This document shows positions 1-7,731 of a DNA stretch of 14,585 bases, in pieces. Made by a program: the position numbers and the translations under genes. The DNA is from Hydnum rufescens UP504 (Eukaryota > Basidiomycota > Agaricomycetes > Cantharellales > Hydnaceae): contig MU128943.1 of NCBI GenBank assembly GCA_014904985.1, forward strand, positions 266,097 to 280,681. The letters are read 5' to 3'. The notes below the pieces were generated by a model. It made no database searches and had not been told where the DNA came from. It was given only the letters and a program-made list of their open reading frames with translations. Positions within the stretch are counted from its first letter, which is position 1. Each line of letters starts with the position of its first letter.

Positions 1-70
1 AAAAAAAGAAACAGGGCTGCCAAAGAGAGGCTTTTGCCTGCTCTTTTGGCACCAGTGGGATGAGCACGTC

Positions 71-215
71 CTATATTTACCACACACCTGCTTCTGCAGG
101 TGTGTGGTACAGTGTTCGTTGATCGTAGTTTCAGGGGGTGGCTTGGGTGGTTGTGTGTATTGGGGGCTCGTCCGTGTGTTTGTTTCTCAGGTGGGTTTTC
201 ACAGAGGGAAGAAAC
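71..215 (-). pseudogene. Exon-like block with H2 hairpin, degraded 5' splice site
   Basis: Leftmost exon-like unit of array 1, read on the minus strand. It follows the intron end at 216 and contains an H2 hairpin at 78-109 (14 bp stem, loop TTCT). The position matching the 5' splice site of sister units reads GACGTG on the minus strand rather than GTATGT, so splicing here is probably lost. A degenerate H1 hairpin lies beyond it at 19-50. No long open frame is kept. Confidence 0.45.
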
Positions 216-319
216 CTAGAACAATGAAAATAATACATTAGTAAAAAAAAAAAAAGAAAACAGATGTGCCAAAAGAGCAGCTTCTGCTGCTCTTTTGGCA
301 CTGGTGCGATTAGACATAC
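216..319 (-). other. Intron-like segment with H1 hairpin (array 1, left arm)
   Basis: On the minus strand it begins GTATGT (319-314), holds an H1 hairpin at 266-301 (perfect 16 bp stem, loop TTCT), a branch-like CTAAT (241-237), and ends TTCTAG at 216. Length is 104 bp. The hairpin starts 17 nt inside the intron. The match to fungal splice consensus is seen directly; actual splicing is inferred. Confidence 0.6.
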
Positions 320-465
320 CTAATATTACCACACACCTGCCAAAGCAGGTGTGTGGTACATGCATTTGTCGATTGTAGTTTTGGGGGGCGGCTTGGGTGG
401 TTGCACGTATTGGGGGCTTGTCTGTGTGTTCGTTCGTCGGGTGGGTTTTCACAGAGGGAAGAAAC
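320..465 (-). pseudogene. Exon-like block with H2 hairpin (array 1, left arm)
   Basis: Minus-strand block of 146 bp between two intron-like segments. An H2 hairpin lies at 327-358 (14 bp stem, loop CAAA), 7 nt before the 5' splice site at 319. The minus strand is open from the preceding intron through the block and encodes a Thr/Pro/Asn-rich peptide containing THPTNEHTDKPP, which recurs with variations in the mirror-image block at 596-739. No known domain is recognised. Confidence 0.5.
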
Positions 466-595
466 CTAGAACAATGAAAATAATACATTAGTAAAAAAAA
501 AAGAAAACAGATGTGCCAAAAGAGCAGCTTCTGCTGCTCTTTTGGCACATCTGTTTTCTTTTTTTTTTACTAATGTATTATTTTTGTTGTTCTAG
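466..595. other. Central bidirectional intron-like core with H1 hairpin and two outward 3' ends
   Basis: The palindrome centre. An H1 hairpin at 513-548 (perfect 16 bp stem, loop TTCT) is flanked on both sides by A/T tracts, ACTAAT branch-like motifs (plus CTAAT at 570-574) and TTCTAG ends: plus-strand TAG at 593-595 and minus-strand TAG at 468-466. There is no 5' splice site, so this is two intron 3' halves fused at the hairpin. It cannot act as an intron by itself and marks the inversion breakpoint. Confidence 0.65.
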
Positions 596-739
596 GTTTC
601 TTCCTCTGTGAAAACCCACCCAATGAACGAACACACGGACGAGCCCCCAATATGCACAACCACCCAAGCCACCCCTGAAACTACGATCAACGAACGCGTG
701 TACCACACACCCGCGGAAGCGGGTGTGTGGTAATATTAG
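596..739 (+). pseudogene. Exon-like block with H2 hairpin (array 1, right arm, unit 1)
   Basis: A 144 bp block starting directly after TTCTAG. Frame 1 is open for 45 codons and includes KTHPMNEHTDEPPI and, over the hairpin, YHTPAEAGVW, then meets TAA just before the 5' splice site. The H2 hairpin is at 701-732 (ACCACACACCCGC pairing with GCGGGTGTGTGGT), 7 nt before GTACAT at 740. It is the mirror copy of 320-465 with the peptide largely kept. No domain is recognised. Confidence 0.5.
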
Positions 740-839
740 GTACATCTCACCCCACCGGTGCCAAAAGAGCAGCAAAAGCTGCTCTTTTGGCACCTTTGTT
801 TTCTTTTTTTGACTAATATATTATTATTTCTTGTTCTAG
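740..839 (+). other. Intron-like segment with H1 hairpin (array 1)
   Basis: It begins GTACAT (a weaker form of GTATGT), has an H1 hairpin at 758-793 (16 bp perfect stem, loop AAAA), a pyrimidine tract, CTAAT at 813-817, and ends TTCTAG at 839. Length is 100 bp. Confidence 0.55.
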
Positions 840-986
840 GTCCCTTCCCTATGTGAAAACCCACCTGACAAACGAACACATGCACGAGCCCCCAATATGC
901 ACAGCCACCCAAGCCACCCCCCGAAATGACGATTGACGGAACTGCGTACCACACACCCACCAAAGCGGGTGTGTGGTAAATATTAG
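840..986 (+). pseudogene. Exon-like block with H2 hairpin (array 1, unit 2)
   Basis: A 147 bp block homologous to 596-739. The related peptide (KTHLTNEHMHEPPI) now sits in frame 2 and stops at TGA after about 34 codons, so the reading frame has decayed. The H2 hairpin is at 947-978 with one mismatch in the stem and loop CAAA. The 5' splice site follows after 8 nt. Confidence 0.5.
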
Positions 987-1087
987 GTATGTCTTAATCC
1001 CACCAGTGCCAAAAGAGCAGCAGAAGCTGCTCTTTTGGCACCTTTGTTTTCTTTTTTTTACTATTATATTATTATTTGTTGTTCTAG
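987..1087 (+). other. Intron-like segment with H1 hairpin (array 1)
   Basis: It starts with GTATGT, carries an H1 hairpin at 1006-1041 (16 bp perfect stem, loop AGAA), a T-rich tract and a weak branch-like CTATT near 1061, and ends TTCTAG at 1087. Length is 101 bp. Confidence 0.55.
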
Positions 1088-1249
1088 GTCCATTCCCTAC
1101 ATGAAAACTCACCCAACGAGGACACGGACGAGCCCCCCCAGTATACCGTTTAATGTGCAGCCCCACAGGCCTTGAGTGCCCACCCCCAAACACGATGATC
1201 GGTGAAATCACGTACCACACCCGCTGCAGTGGGTGTGGTTTTATATAAT
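1088..1249 (+). pseudogene. Exon-like block with H2 hairpin (array 1, unit 3)
   Basis: A 162 bp block, more diverged from units 1 and 2, but still with the GACGAGCCCCC core and an H2 hairpin at 1214-1239 (short form, ACCACACCC pairing with GGGTGTGGT). GTAAGT begins 10 nt after the hairpin. Frames are interrupted and no protein is recognised. Confidence 0.45.
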
Positions 1250-1339
1250 GTAAGTGCACCCCCAACGGCGCAAAAAGAGCAGCACTGCTGCTCTTTTTGC
1301 GCCTGTTTTAATTTTTAAACTAATGATCTATTATTCTAG
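1250..1339 (+). other. Intron-like segment with H1 hairpin, close to 10145-10235
   Basis: A 90 bp segment with GTAAGT, an H1 hairpin at 1267-1303 (17 bp perfect stem, 3 nt loop), CTAAT at 1320-1324 and TTCTAG at 1339. Apart from a few changes it matches the minus-strand segment 10145-10235 across its whole length, including GTAAGTGCACCCCCAACGG. That ties array 1 to array 2. Confidence 0.65.
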
Positions 1340-1650
1340 GCTAGCAACAAATGAAGACCCATAGAATGAGCCCCCCCCCTGAACGATAACTCGCCTGCAA
1401 AGCAGGATCCGCGAACAGGATGCCAAATGACGAAATGAAGTGACGCCAAACTGTAGGAACCCCACTCCCGCAATAGCGGGTGTGGCTCTGTAAAATATAA
1501 GTAATGCACGTGCCTCGGTACCACACACCCGCCCAAGCGGTGTGTTAGATAGTGTTTTCTTTTGTTAATTTTTAATTTTTTTATGGACAGTACCACATGC
1601 CTGCCCAAGCAGGTGTGGTATGTTTGTGAATTTTTGAATAAATAAATAAT
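1340..1650 (+). pseudogene. Terminal exon-like remnant with three eroded H2 hairpins and poly(A)-signal-like end
   Basis: Last unit of array 1. It contains H2-type hairpins at about 1462-1485 (imperfect), 1519-1546 and 1591-1620. Short NEDP/NEPPP-like codon stretches near the start are broken by stops. AATAAA occurs at 1637-1642 and 1641-1646, fitting a 3' end of a plus-strand transcript. No clear further splice site is seen. Confidence 0.4.
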
Positions 1651-1780
1651 AAACCAGTCAATGACAACACAACATAACTGCTGAGTGAAACCCTGCTGAC
1701 CCCAGGGAGCACATGTATAATATCACGCCAGGTGTAGTCCACTGTTGTCTGAGAATCTCTAAGTCCCAGTCTAAGGTGAG
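1651..1780. other. Spacer with no recognised feature
   Basis: Between the poly(A)-like end of array 1 and the GC-rich palindromes. I see no coding frame, splice signal or repeat shared with the rest of the window. Confidence 0.4.
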
Positions 1781-1850
1781 AGGCAGGGGCCCCTGGGGCC
1801 CCTGCCTGAATCATGCAAATCATGTTAGCCGGCCCCAGGGGCCCCTGCCT
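1781..1850. repeat. Nested GC-rich palindromes
   Basis: A perfect 20 bp inverted repeat: 1781-1800 pairs with 1831-1850. The left arm plus the following bases (1781-1807) is itself a near-perfect palindrome built on AGGCAGGGGCCCC. Two alternative hairpins are therefore possible. It sits next to the broken end of the copia element and may be the edge of another, unidentified element. Confidence 0.85.
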
Positions 1851-1856
1851 AAAAAT

Positions 1857-1903
1857 ATCTAGTTAGACTATTTAAATGCAAGGCCCATTGTATCTAACTA
1901 GAT
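1857..1903. repeat. 11 bp inverted repeat at the copia truncation point
   Basis: ATCTAGTTAGA at 1857-1867 and its reverse complement at 1893-1903 are separated by 25 bp. Recognisable copia integrase sequence ends at the right copy. This may be a tiny element or footprint at the breakpoint. Confidence 0.6.
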
Positions 1904-3959
1904 GTACATTTGTGGCTGACCGGGTTGATGAACCCAGACTTGTTGGCCCCAAATAGGGATATTCATGAGGTTTGGCTTTTCCTTCATAAGCCATTCGAGT
2001 GGTGTCATGTGGCCTAAGACATGTGTAGAGGTACAGTTTTTGAGCCAGATGGCCCAATTCACAGCCTCACCCAGAGATTTTTCAACAATTGGGATTGATG
2101 TAACATAGTGTGAGTTCATTTGAGAATCCACCGATTCAGTGATTTAACTCCATTGTGCTGGGGAGTATCATGGGTGGTTAATCGGCACTCTGTGCCCTGA
2201 TCCCCTAGAAACTTTGTGAATGCATGACTTGTGTATTCACCTCCATGGTCAGATCAAAGCCACTTAATTTGGACTCTGTGTTGTGTCTTCACCCAAGCTG
2301 CAAAGTCTTTGTAAGTGTTGAGTGCCTCATCCTTTGTATGTAGTAGCCAAAGTTTCATATATCTCATGGCATCATCTGTAAATGTGATGTAATATGAGCA
2401 CCCGCCTAAGGAATTTAGGGGTGATGGCCCCAAACATCTGTGTGAATTTCCTCACCAAATGCGGAGGTGAGTGGGGCTGTCTGCTCTTTCTTGATGGCCT
2501 TCCATGTGGCCTTGGCATACTCCACAGGAGTCGCAGGAAAAATCCTTGATGTCATCAATTAAGTCAATGCCCTCAATAACATTGTTTTTGATAAGCATGC
2601 ATATTGTATCAACCGAAATATGGGCCAATTGTCTGTGAAGATCCGAGAGCTTCACTGTCTCACGTGCAATTGTAGCTGCCAAATTAGCATGTTCAACTTT
2701 GTATAGCCATTATCGCTACCAGAGATGCATCCAATAAGGACACCTTTTGGATTTTTGATTTTGCATGAGTTTCCATCAAATAGGACTTTGTGACCCACCT
2801 TCATAATTCAATTTATCGAAATGACTGTTAATCCAAGTTCTGGAGCATGGAGGGCATCGCACAAGATGACTGGGGTGAATTTCCCGTCATTCAGCACTTG
2901 AATCTTTAAGTCGCCAGCACCAATAACATGGAATACTCAGTTGTTAGCTGCAAGGATTGGGTGAGGGTCAATGGGATGGTAATTAATGAATTGCTCCTTA
3001 TACGGAGACATGTGTCGGGTGGCCCCTGAATCGTATATTTCGGCATAAGCAGGGGATTTTGTCTGTTCATTCATTGTTGCTGCGATATCTGGCTGTGGCC
3101 CAATGGCCTCGATTGTTGCCCATGCCTCAATGTTGGCATGTGCAGCTGCTGAGGTGCTTTCCTTAGCACCCGTCCTAGAGTTTGGCAATCCATGGGGTCC
3201 CTGGCCTTCCTTTCCTCCCCCTTTTGCCCAACAGTCTGCTTTGAAGTGTCCCTTTCAGTGGCAATTGAAGCACTCAACATCCTTCTTGCTCTTCCTTTGC
3301 CCATTGGCATGGAAGGCCTCATCGTTATTTGATTTGGACTTCCCCTTCTTCAGGGTTCACTGGTCATACTCATCTGTCACGAGGCAGATTACCAGAGTCA
3401 GCATAATAGACTTGCCACTGAGATCTGCAGTGGCCATAATCGAATTTATTGTATTATTGTATGAGTTGGGGAGTGATCCCAATAGAATGTTTCCATATTC
3501 TTCATCCAGAATAGTGGCACCCATGGCTGCCAACTGCTCTTTAAGATTGGCCAATTTGTCAAAGTGCGCACAGACATCATCATCTGTGCTGCAGCAAGTA
3601 TTCTGTAATCACTTTCATAAGTCAACCAAAATTAACTTCAACCATCCTTCATATAAAGCCCAGAGCTGATCCCAGACCTCCTTGGCCTTTAGTCCAGCCT
3701 TAATCTGGCTGAACACTGTATCGGGGACCGAGCCGGCCACAAGTTGCTTAACCATGGCCTCGTCCTTCTTCCATTGAGCCTCCAGCATAAGTCCATCAAC
3801 TGTACCGACAGTGCTATAGTCTGACATAATCGCATCACTTGTAAGGTGCTCAAGGAGCCCTTTCACATCAAGGGCCCACATAATCCAGTCATGGTATGTG
3901 ACCCAGTCCATACCGTCTGCTGCCAATTTCATAACCTGAATCTTGAATTTGTCACTCAT
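1904..3959 (-). pseudogene. Ty1/copia gag-protease-integrase, truncated and stop-ridden
   Basis: Minus-strand remnant. From its 5' end: a gag of the UBN2 type (3959 to about 3360; MSDKFKIQ start, then ANLKEQLAAMG), a CX2CX4HX4C zinc knuckle near 3270-3230 with a TGA inside it, an aspartic protease signature DSGATRHMS near 3035, the HHCC integrase zinc finger (about 2640-2490) and the integrase core (about 2450-1904). In the core the two Asp positions can be seen (HTDVWG; SDHGGEY). The usual NGVAExxNR segment reads NGVKSLNR, one codon shorter and without the catalytic Glu. Many stops are TGA where the family usually has Arg or Trp, and several frameshifts occur (near 2695, 2430 and 2085). Sequence ends within the part after the integrase core; reverse transcriptase, RNase H and the 3' LTR are absent. 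It cannot be functional. Confidence 0.93.
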
Positions 3960-4021
3960 AGTGATCTTTTCTAGTTGTGAGAAAAATAGGGGGTAAATAT
4001 GTTTCTTTAAGAGAGCAGCGA

Positions 4022-4034
4022 TGGGCCCATAACC
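4022..4034 (-). other. Primer-binding site for the anticodon half of initiator tRNA-Met
   Basis: Minus-strand GGTTATGGGCCCA is complementary to the anticodon-loop region of eukaryotic initiator tRNA-Met, the half-tRNA primer known from Drosophila copia and its relatives. It lies 3 nt inside the LTR end and about 60 nt upstream of the gag start, as expected. Confidence 0.8.
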
Positions 4035-4037
4035 TAG

Positions 4038-4409
4038 TGAGAGTTATGGTATTCACACAAGAAGAACTCCCCCTGATTACTAAGTGGGTGAGGACAAATT
4101 TGGTAGACTGGCAAGACTCAAGTCGCCCAGGTGAATTAAACAGGTGGTGGGAAGAACACACACAGAGAAAAGTCCTTAAGATTTATGTGGGCTCAAGCCC
4201 ATCCTTTATACTATTTACATGAGGCACAGAAACACATAAGATGGGGTAAAATATGGGGTAAAGATGAAGTAAAAGTCCAATGATGGCGGCAAGGAAAAAA
4301 TTGCCGGTGAAACCTATCTACAAGATCCGTGCTGTTTGCATAGCCCCCTAGGGGTCACGCTTGTCTCCAATGTCATATCCAGTCACTTCCGTATCTGCTC
4401 ACTCCAACA
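4038..4409 (-). mobile_element. 5' LTR of the copia element (372 bp)
   Basis: On the minus strand it starts TGTTGGAGTG at 4409 and ends AACTCTCA at 4038, giving the TG...CA ends and the TGTTGG start typical of copia LTRs. The primer-binding site follows after 3 nt. A TATAAAG box lies at 4210-4204 and would mark the U3/R region. Only this LTR is in the window, so the boundaries rest on motif and spacing, not on alignment of two LTRs. Confidence 0.75.
4204..4210 (-). promoter_or_regulatory. TATA box of the copia LTR
   Basis: TATAAAG on the minus strand inside the LTR, about 200 bp after its 5' end and about 170 bp before the primer-binding site, a usual place for a copia promoter. Confidence 0.55.
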
Positions 4410-4825
4410 AATTTGACTAACTGTCTAGGACCAAATTCACAATTTGATTTTTTTGAGGTTTTAGGCCACTAAGGGTCTTGGCATTGAGTTGCATTGTAGC
4501 AACAGTATTTGCATCTGGTTGCGGAAGGATCAACAAACACCCCCCTCTTATGATTGGCTGCACCAGAAGTATGTTGCACCATTCAACAGGAAGTCCCATT
4601 TGACCAGACCGTCACAGACAGTCTGGTAATGAGACTAGCATGATGTCTGCCTGGGGAGACTATAGATGATCCAGTTTTCCTTAATTTCCATTGTTATTTT
4701 ATAACACATTATGTAATTCAGATCAAAGACTCAGACTTAGGATTTGTCTACTATACATCGGGGAAACCAGAATGATGATTGGGAAGGAGTCTGACACTAG
4801 TGAACATGCTTAAGGGCTCTGAGTA
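4410..4825. other. Stretch without recognised gene, between copia LTR and hAT terminus
   Basis: No convincing reading frame. A short inverted repeat CCAGAC/GTCTGG occurs at about 4603-4625. The first bases (4410 onward, AATTT) would be the copia target-site duplication, and the last eight (4818-4825) that of hAT, but the partner copies are not in the window. Confidence 0.5.
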
Positions 4826-4853
4826 CAGGGTTAGAATCTGTGAATGCAATACC

Positions 4854-5005
4854 ATGACTTAGAGATAGTGTTGCCATGACTCTGCTTGGTTCAACTTCAG
4901 CTTGACTTTGGGTGACTCCATGTGACTTCCGTTGACTTCGACTTATCTCCGAAGTCAATTCAAATTTCATGACTTGACTTTGACTCAAGTCGACTTAAGT
5001 CACTT
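4854..5005. repeat. Subterminal TGACTT/AAGTCA repeats of hAT (left end)
   Basis: At least eight copies of TGACTT or AAGTCA in both orientations within 150 bp, densest at 4930-5005. Subterminal short repeats bound by transposase are known in hAT elements such as Ac. The same hexamer recurs at 14452-14575. Confidence 0.65.
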
Positions 5006-5368
5006 ATTGTATATACAAAATCCAAGCATGTCTTAATCATTGCCAAGTACTTTCTCAAGCAAATCCTCCAAGTCAGAACCTTCAGCTTGCAAAATATTGT
5101 GAAGGGAATTGTGCTGTACATCCTCAGGATCATCAGTCAAGTCCACAGGCAGTGTCTTGAGACCTGCCATAAAATCCAGCTGCTTCTTCTTCAGCATGAA
5201 TTTCAACATCTGTAAGGCCTCCATCAACTCTGGCTTCATATGATTATGCCTCTTGGTCATGGTCTCGGAGCTAGAGGAAAACACATGTTCACAGTGAACA
5301 GCAGATCCTTGAATTGGTAGATAATCCATGGCAAGTTGAAACCATGTGGGAGATGTAAGCTCATGCTT

Positions 5369-5422
5369 CTAAAATGGCAGTGTCAAAAAGAAAATCGAAA
5401 TCAAAGAGGTTAAATAATGCAC
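5369..5422 (-). other. hAT intron, 54 bp
   Basis: GTGCAT at the 5' end and TTTTAG at the 3' end on the minus strand. Splicing joins FWQ to KHELTSPTW in the frame that leads to the dimerisation domain. Confidence 0.6.
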
Positions 5423-5772
5423 CTGCCAGAAAAGCATCATCAGTCAGTCCAAAGTAGTACATCATGATGTTACATAAGCAGTAAACTCATTGTCCACACT
5501 CATTTCTCCATCTTCTTCATCATCATCATTGACAAGTCCAAGCTTGATTCATGCGGCTTCAGAGAGCATGGTCACTGATGCCACAGCCAATGGAGGTGTG
5601 ACACTAGAGGATAGGAACCTGTACTTTTTGAGCTGCTCAGAATTAGTAATATGAGGATCTGAAGACATAGTGGTATCACTAACCTCATCTTTAACCCATC
5701 CTACTGCTATTTCTTGCTCTATAACAGACCAATTCTTGTTGATGAAGCTGAACTTAATTGCTGGATTGATAA

Positions 5773-6189
5773 CTGTGCAAAAAGATTGAGGTTGTCAAAT
5801 AGAGAAGTGGTTGTGTGAGGTCAGATGAAGTTGTATGATGGATAAGGGTCATATGGGTGTGGACAAGGATTGTATGAGGCCAGATAAAGGCCAGATGAGG
5901 TTTTGTGAGGCCAGATGAGGTTGGATGAGGCCGGATGAGGTCACATGAGGCCGGACAAGGTTGGACAAGGACAGGCAAGGTTGGATGAGGCCAGGCAAGG
6001 TTGGACAAGGCCAGGCAAGGTTGGATGAGGCCAGATGAGGTCACACAAGGCTGGATGAGGTTGAACAAGGCCAGATGAGGTCCAGATGAGTTGTAGAATG
6101 CCAGATGAGGTAGGATGCATGGGAAGTGGGTACGAAAAGAGCATGGTCAGACAAGGTTCCATGAGTAGAGGGGTGGGAGCCAGATGTAC
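5773..6189 (-). other. hAT intron swollen by a minisatellite, 417 bp
   Basis: GTACAT at 6189 and TTTTTGCACAG ending at 5773 on the minus strand. Joining gives SPTYVISM-VINPAIKF, the usual hAT order, with the Val codon split after its first base. Other introns of the gene are 38-60 bp; this one is long because it holds the decamer array at about 5815-6090. Confidence 0.75.
5815..6090. repeat. 10 bp minisatellite with 20 bp super-period
   Basis: From 5881 to 6080 there are 20 consecutive decamers in exact register, nearly all ending RAGG (for example TTGGATGAGG alternating with CCAGATGAGG), with decayed copies before and after. At decamer positions 6-7, 11 copies have TG, 8 have CA, one has AA, and none has CG. 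It lies wholly within the hAT intron. Confidence 0.9.
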
Positions 6190-6396
6190 CCATGGAAATC
6201 ACATATGTAGGGCTCTTCCCCACCTTATCATGATACTTATTCAGCCATTCCATTCCCTCATACACATACTGACTAATATCATGTTGTTTAGCAGCATGAT
6301 CTTCCCAGCAGTTTTGAAGCTGCTGGAAGGTGGGCAAAACTCCACTTAGGATGGGAGTGGCCTCACCCAACATTAGCTGTTGAATGGAATGGGGAA

Positions 6397-6443
6397 CTAT
6401 AGAGATAATCAGAATTTGAACAATGACTGGTGTAGGAACTCAC
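6397..6443 (-). other. hAT intron, 47 bp
   Basis: GTGAGT start, CTGAT branch-like motif and CTATAG end on the minus strand. It separates DKIHEILS from PHSIQQLM; the frame is off by one after removal, so either a nearby indel or a slightly different splice site is involved. Confidence 0.5.
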
Positions 6444-6560
6444 TGATAATATCTCATGTATCTTATCTGCCAAGTTCCACTGCTCATCACTGAGATTTTT
6501 ACTTTGAAGTTCATGAAATTTGCACTTTCTGAGCATGGCTTTAATTGCCTGGAACTGACT

Positions 6561-6598
6561 CTGAGGTTTAAAAAGAGAAACTCGGACATTGCACTTAC
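6561..6598 (-). other. Possible 38 bp hAT intron
   Basis: GTAAGT start and ACCTCAG end on the minus strand. Its removal moves the reading from ERAIAAQP directly into the frame of LSDEQWNLADKIHEIL, which fits hAT. 38 bp is very short for a fungal intron, so a compensated deletion is also possible. Confidence 0.45.
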
Positions 6599-6872
6599 AG
6601 GCTGTGCTGCTATTGCTCTCTCTAGCATCCCGTGGGATGAATCCCATCTAGTTTTGACATCCTGAAGCAGCTCTTTTTCTGGAACTCATTTCTCGAATTC
6701 ATCTGAGTTGTTGCCCTCTCATATGGTTTCCATGAAAGCAATGCGGTGATCACTGGTAGATCTGACAGCATTGACCAATGCACGGACTTTTGCCACAATA
6801 TCACCCTCTTCGGCAGTCTTTAGGAGGGCTAGGATGTGCTGAACTGAAATATTTATGATGTGGGGGAAACAC

Positions 6873-6932
6873 CTAGCCATGAACCAACTTTAATCATGTT
6901 CAAGATGAGGAGAGCTTGCTGATCCTACTTAC
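6873..6932 (-). other. hAT intron, 60 bp
   Basis: GTAAGT start at 6932 and GGCTAG end at 6873 on the minus strand. Removal gives ...EGNRIQ followed by CFPHIIN, the conserved hAT motif, in frame. Confidence 0.7.
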
Positions 6933-7313
6933 TGAATTCTATTTCCCTCTGCTGAGAACAGAATGCCATCACTTTTCAATGCCCTTTCCAGCTCAGCCAT
7001 AAAAGTAGCATTGTTGGATGCATTATCGAGGGTCCACCAACCAATCTATCCATAAGCTAGTTTAGATAGGTTCTATTCGAGAATATCAGACATGCCTTAT
7101 TAAGAACATTTGCGCATTCAAGTGTTTTGTGGCCACACATATGGACTTCCCATCATGACTTCCAGGAAGATGATGGAATGCAATTAGATCAGCATGAAGG
7201 ATCAGGGATCCATCCCCTCATCACTGTATCCAGTGGGCAGTGATGGCTAAGTACAGTCGGAGTACACTGTCAGTCCAAATGTCCACTGTGAATGAAATCT
7301 TCCCCAGGGATGC

Positions 7314-7371
7314 CTAGGAGACAAATATGGTATGAGATAAGGAAAATTTTGTTGCCAACTGAGGTACTTAC
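7314..7371 (-). other. hAT intron, 58 bp
   Basis: GTAAGT start at 7371 and TCTCCTAG end at 7314. Removal joins KLKGEMA to ASLGKISFTVDIW in frame. The copy at 13283-13340 is the same. Confidence 0.7.
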
Positions 7372-7527
7372 AGCCATCTCTCCCTTCAGCTTTTCAAACT
7401 CCTTCCGCCACATCTGAATAATTGCCTTTCATATGGAGGTGCAGCCAGGAATATCTTTTGCTGATAAAGAATTACACAGGTAGAGCAAAAGGGTCTTAAA
7501 CTCTGGGCACTCAATGGCATTCACAGA

Positions 7528-7576
7528 CTGTGGATATCAGTGATATACTTGCATGTGATTAAGAAGAACAACAAAC
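7528..7576 (-). other. hAT intron, 49 bp
   Basis: GTTTGT start at 7576 and ATCCACAG end at 7528, with CTGAT as a possible branch site. Removal joins WIAADDQ to SVNAIECPEFKTLL, as in other hAT proteins. The copy lies at 13497-13545. Confidence 0.7.
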
Positions 7577-7731
7577 TTGATCATCAGCCGCAATCCAATT
7601 AACAAGGTGCTGAATAAGACCTTTGACAGTAACCTCCTGCCGCCTGTGTGGTTGCATTTGTTGGACATGCTCATTGCACAAGGAAGCAATTGCAATCAGC
7701 CAGCTGTGTGTGGCACATGCCTCAATATATG

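Larger units (their letters stand above)
1..1060. repeat. Large imperfect inverted repeat of hairpin-bearing units (array 1, arms)
   Basis: The left arm (1-530) and right arm (531 to about 1060) are reverse complements at roughly 85-90% by eye, centred at 530.5 in the 4-nt loop of the H1 hairpin at 513-548. Each arm holds the same order of parts: an H1 hairpin, an H2 hairpin, a block of about 145 bp, then a stretch with intron 3'-end features. The units of the right arm read on the plus strand and those of the left arm on the minus strand, so they point away from the centre. Identity falls with distance from the centre, and the leftmost unit (1-110) is the most eroded. The arms are too diverged to be a simple read-folding artefact. 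Confidence 0.85.
5033..7730 (-). pseudogene. hAT transposase, 3' two thirds, with introns, stops and frameshifts
   Basis: Minus-strand gene. Segments in order: WIAADDQ (upstream of the intron at 7576), KLKGEMA, then the RNase H-like fold with FTVDIWTD (first Asp), TLDNASNN (second Asp), CFPHIINISVQHIL, DVKTRWDSS, GMEWLNKYHDKVG, SPTYVISM joined across a 417 bp intron to VINPAIKF, and the C-terminal dimerisation region MDYLPIQGSAVHCEHVFSS (usually CERVFSS) ending at TAA 5033-5035. Introns are inferred at 7528-7576, 7314-7371, 6873-6932, 6561-6598, 6397-6443, 5773-6189 and 5369-5422. Several restore the family's reading frame exactly; 6397-6443 leaves a 1-nt frame offset. In-frame TGA stops occur in at least five places, and frame shifts near 7120-7050. 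The N-terminal BED finger is missing here; a remnant lies at 13700-13800. Non-functional. Confidence 0.92.
7123..7730 (-). repeat. Block R, copy 1: 608 bp hAT segment repeated at 13092-13699
   Basis: 7123-7730 and 13092-13699 are in the same orientation, offset 5969, with no indel and, by eye, eight differences. All are transitions, and each falls at a dinucleotide that can be derived from CpG (7223, 7258, 7624, 7625, 7642, 7647, 7648, 7673). Copy 1 continues into the 3' part of the transposase and copy 2 into the 5' part. Confidence 0.9.

Noticed and set aside
513..548. H1 hairpins as bacterial-type transcription terminators
   Set aside because: They are followed by T tracts in some units, but the genome is fungal and the T tract is better read as an intron pyrimidine tract before the branch motif.
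1..1620. CRISPR-like pattern of palindromic repeats and spacers
   Set aside because: The spacers are homologous to each other, the repeats are of two kinds, units carry splice signals, and the context is eukaryotic.
3103..3669. 188-codon plus-strand open frame
   Set aside because: It is antisense to the copia gag and zinc-knuckle region, whose minus-strand motifs are clear; the frame is a shadow.
4603..4625. Short inverted repeat CCAGAC...GTCTGG
   Set aside because: Only 6-7 bp arms, not repeated elsewhere; expected by chance in a window of this size.
6086..6349. 87-codon plus-strand frame over the minisatellite edge
   Set aside because: Antisense to hAT coding sequence with clear family motifs on the minus strand.
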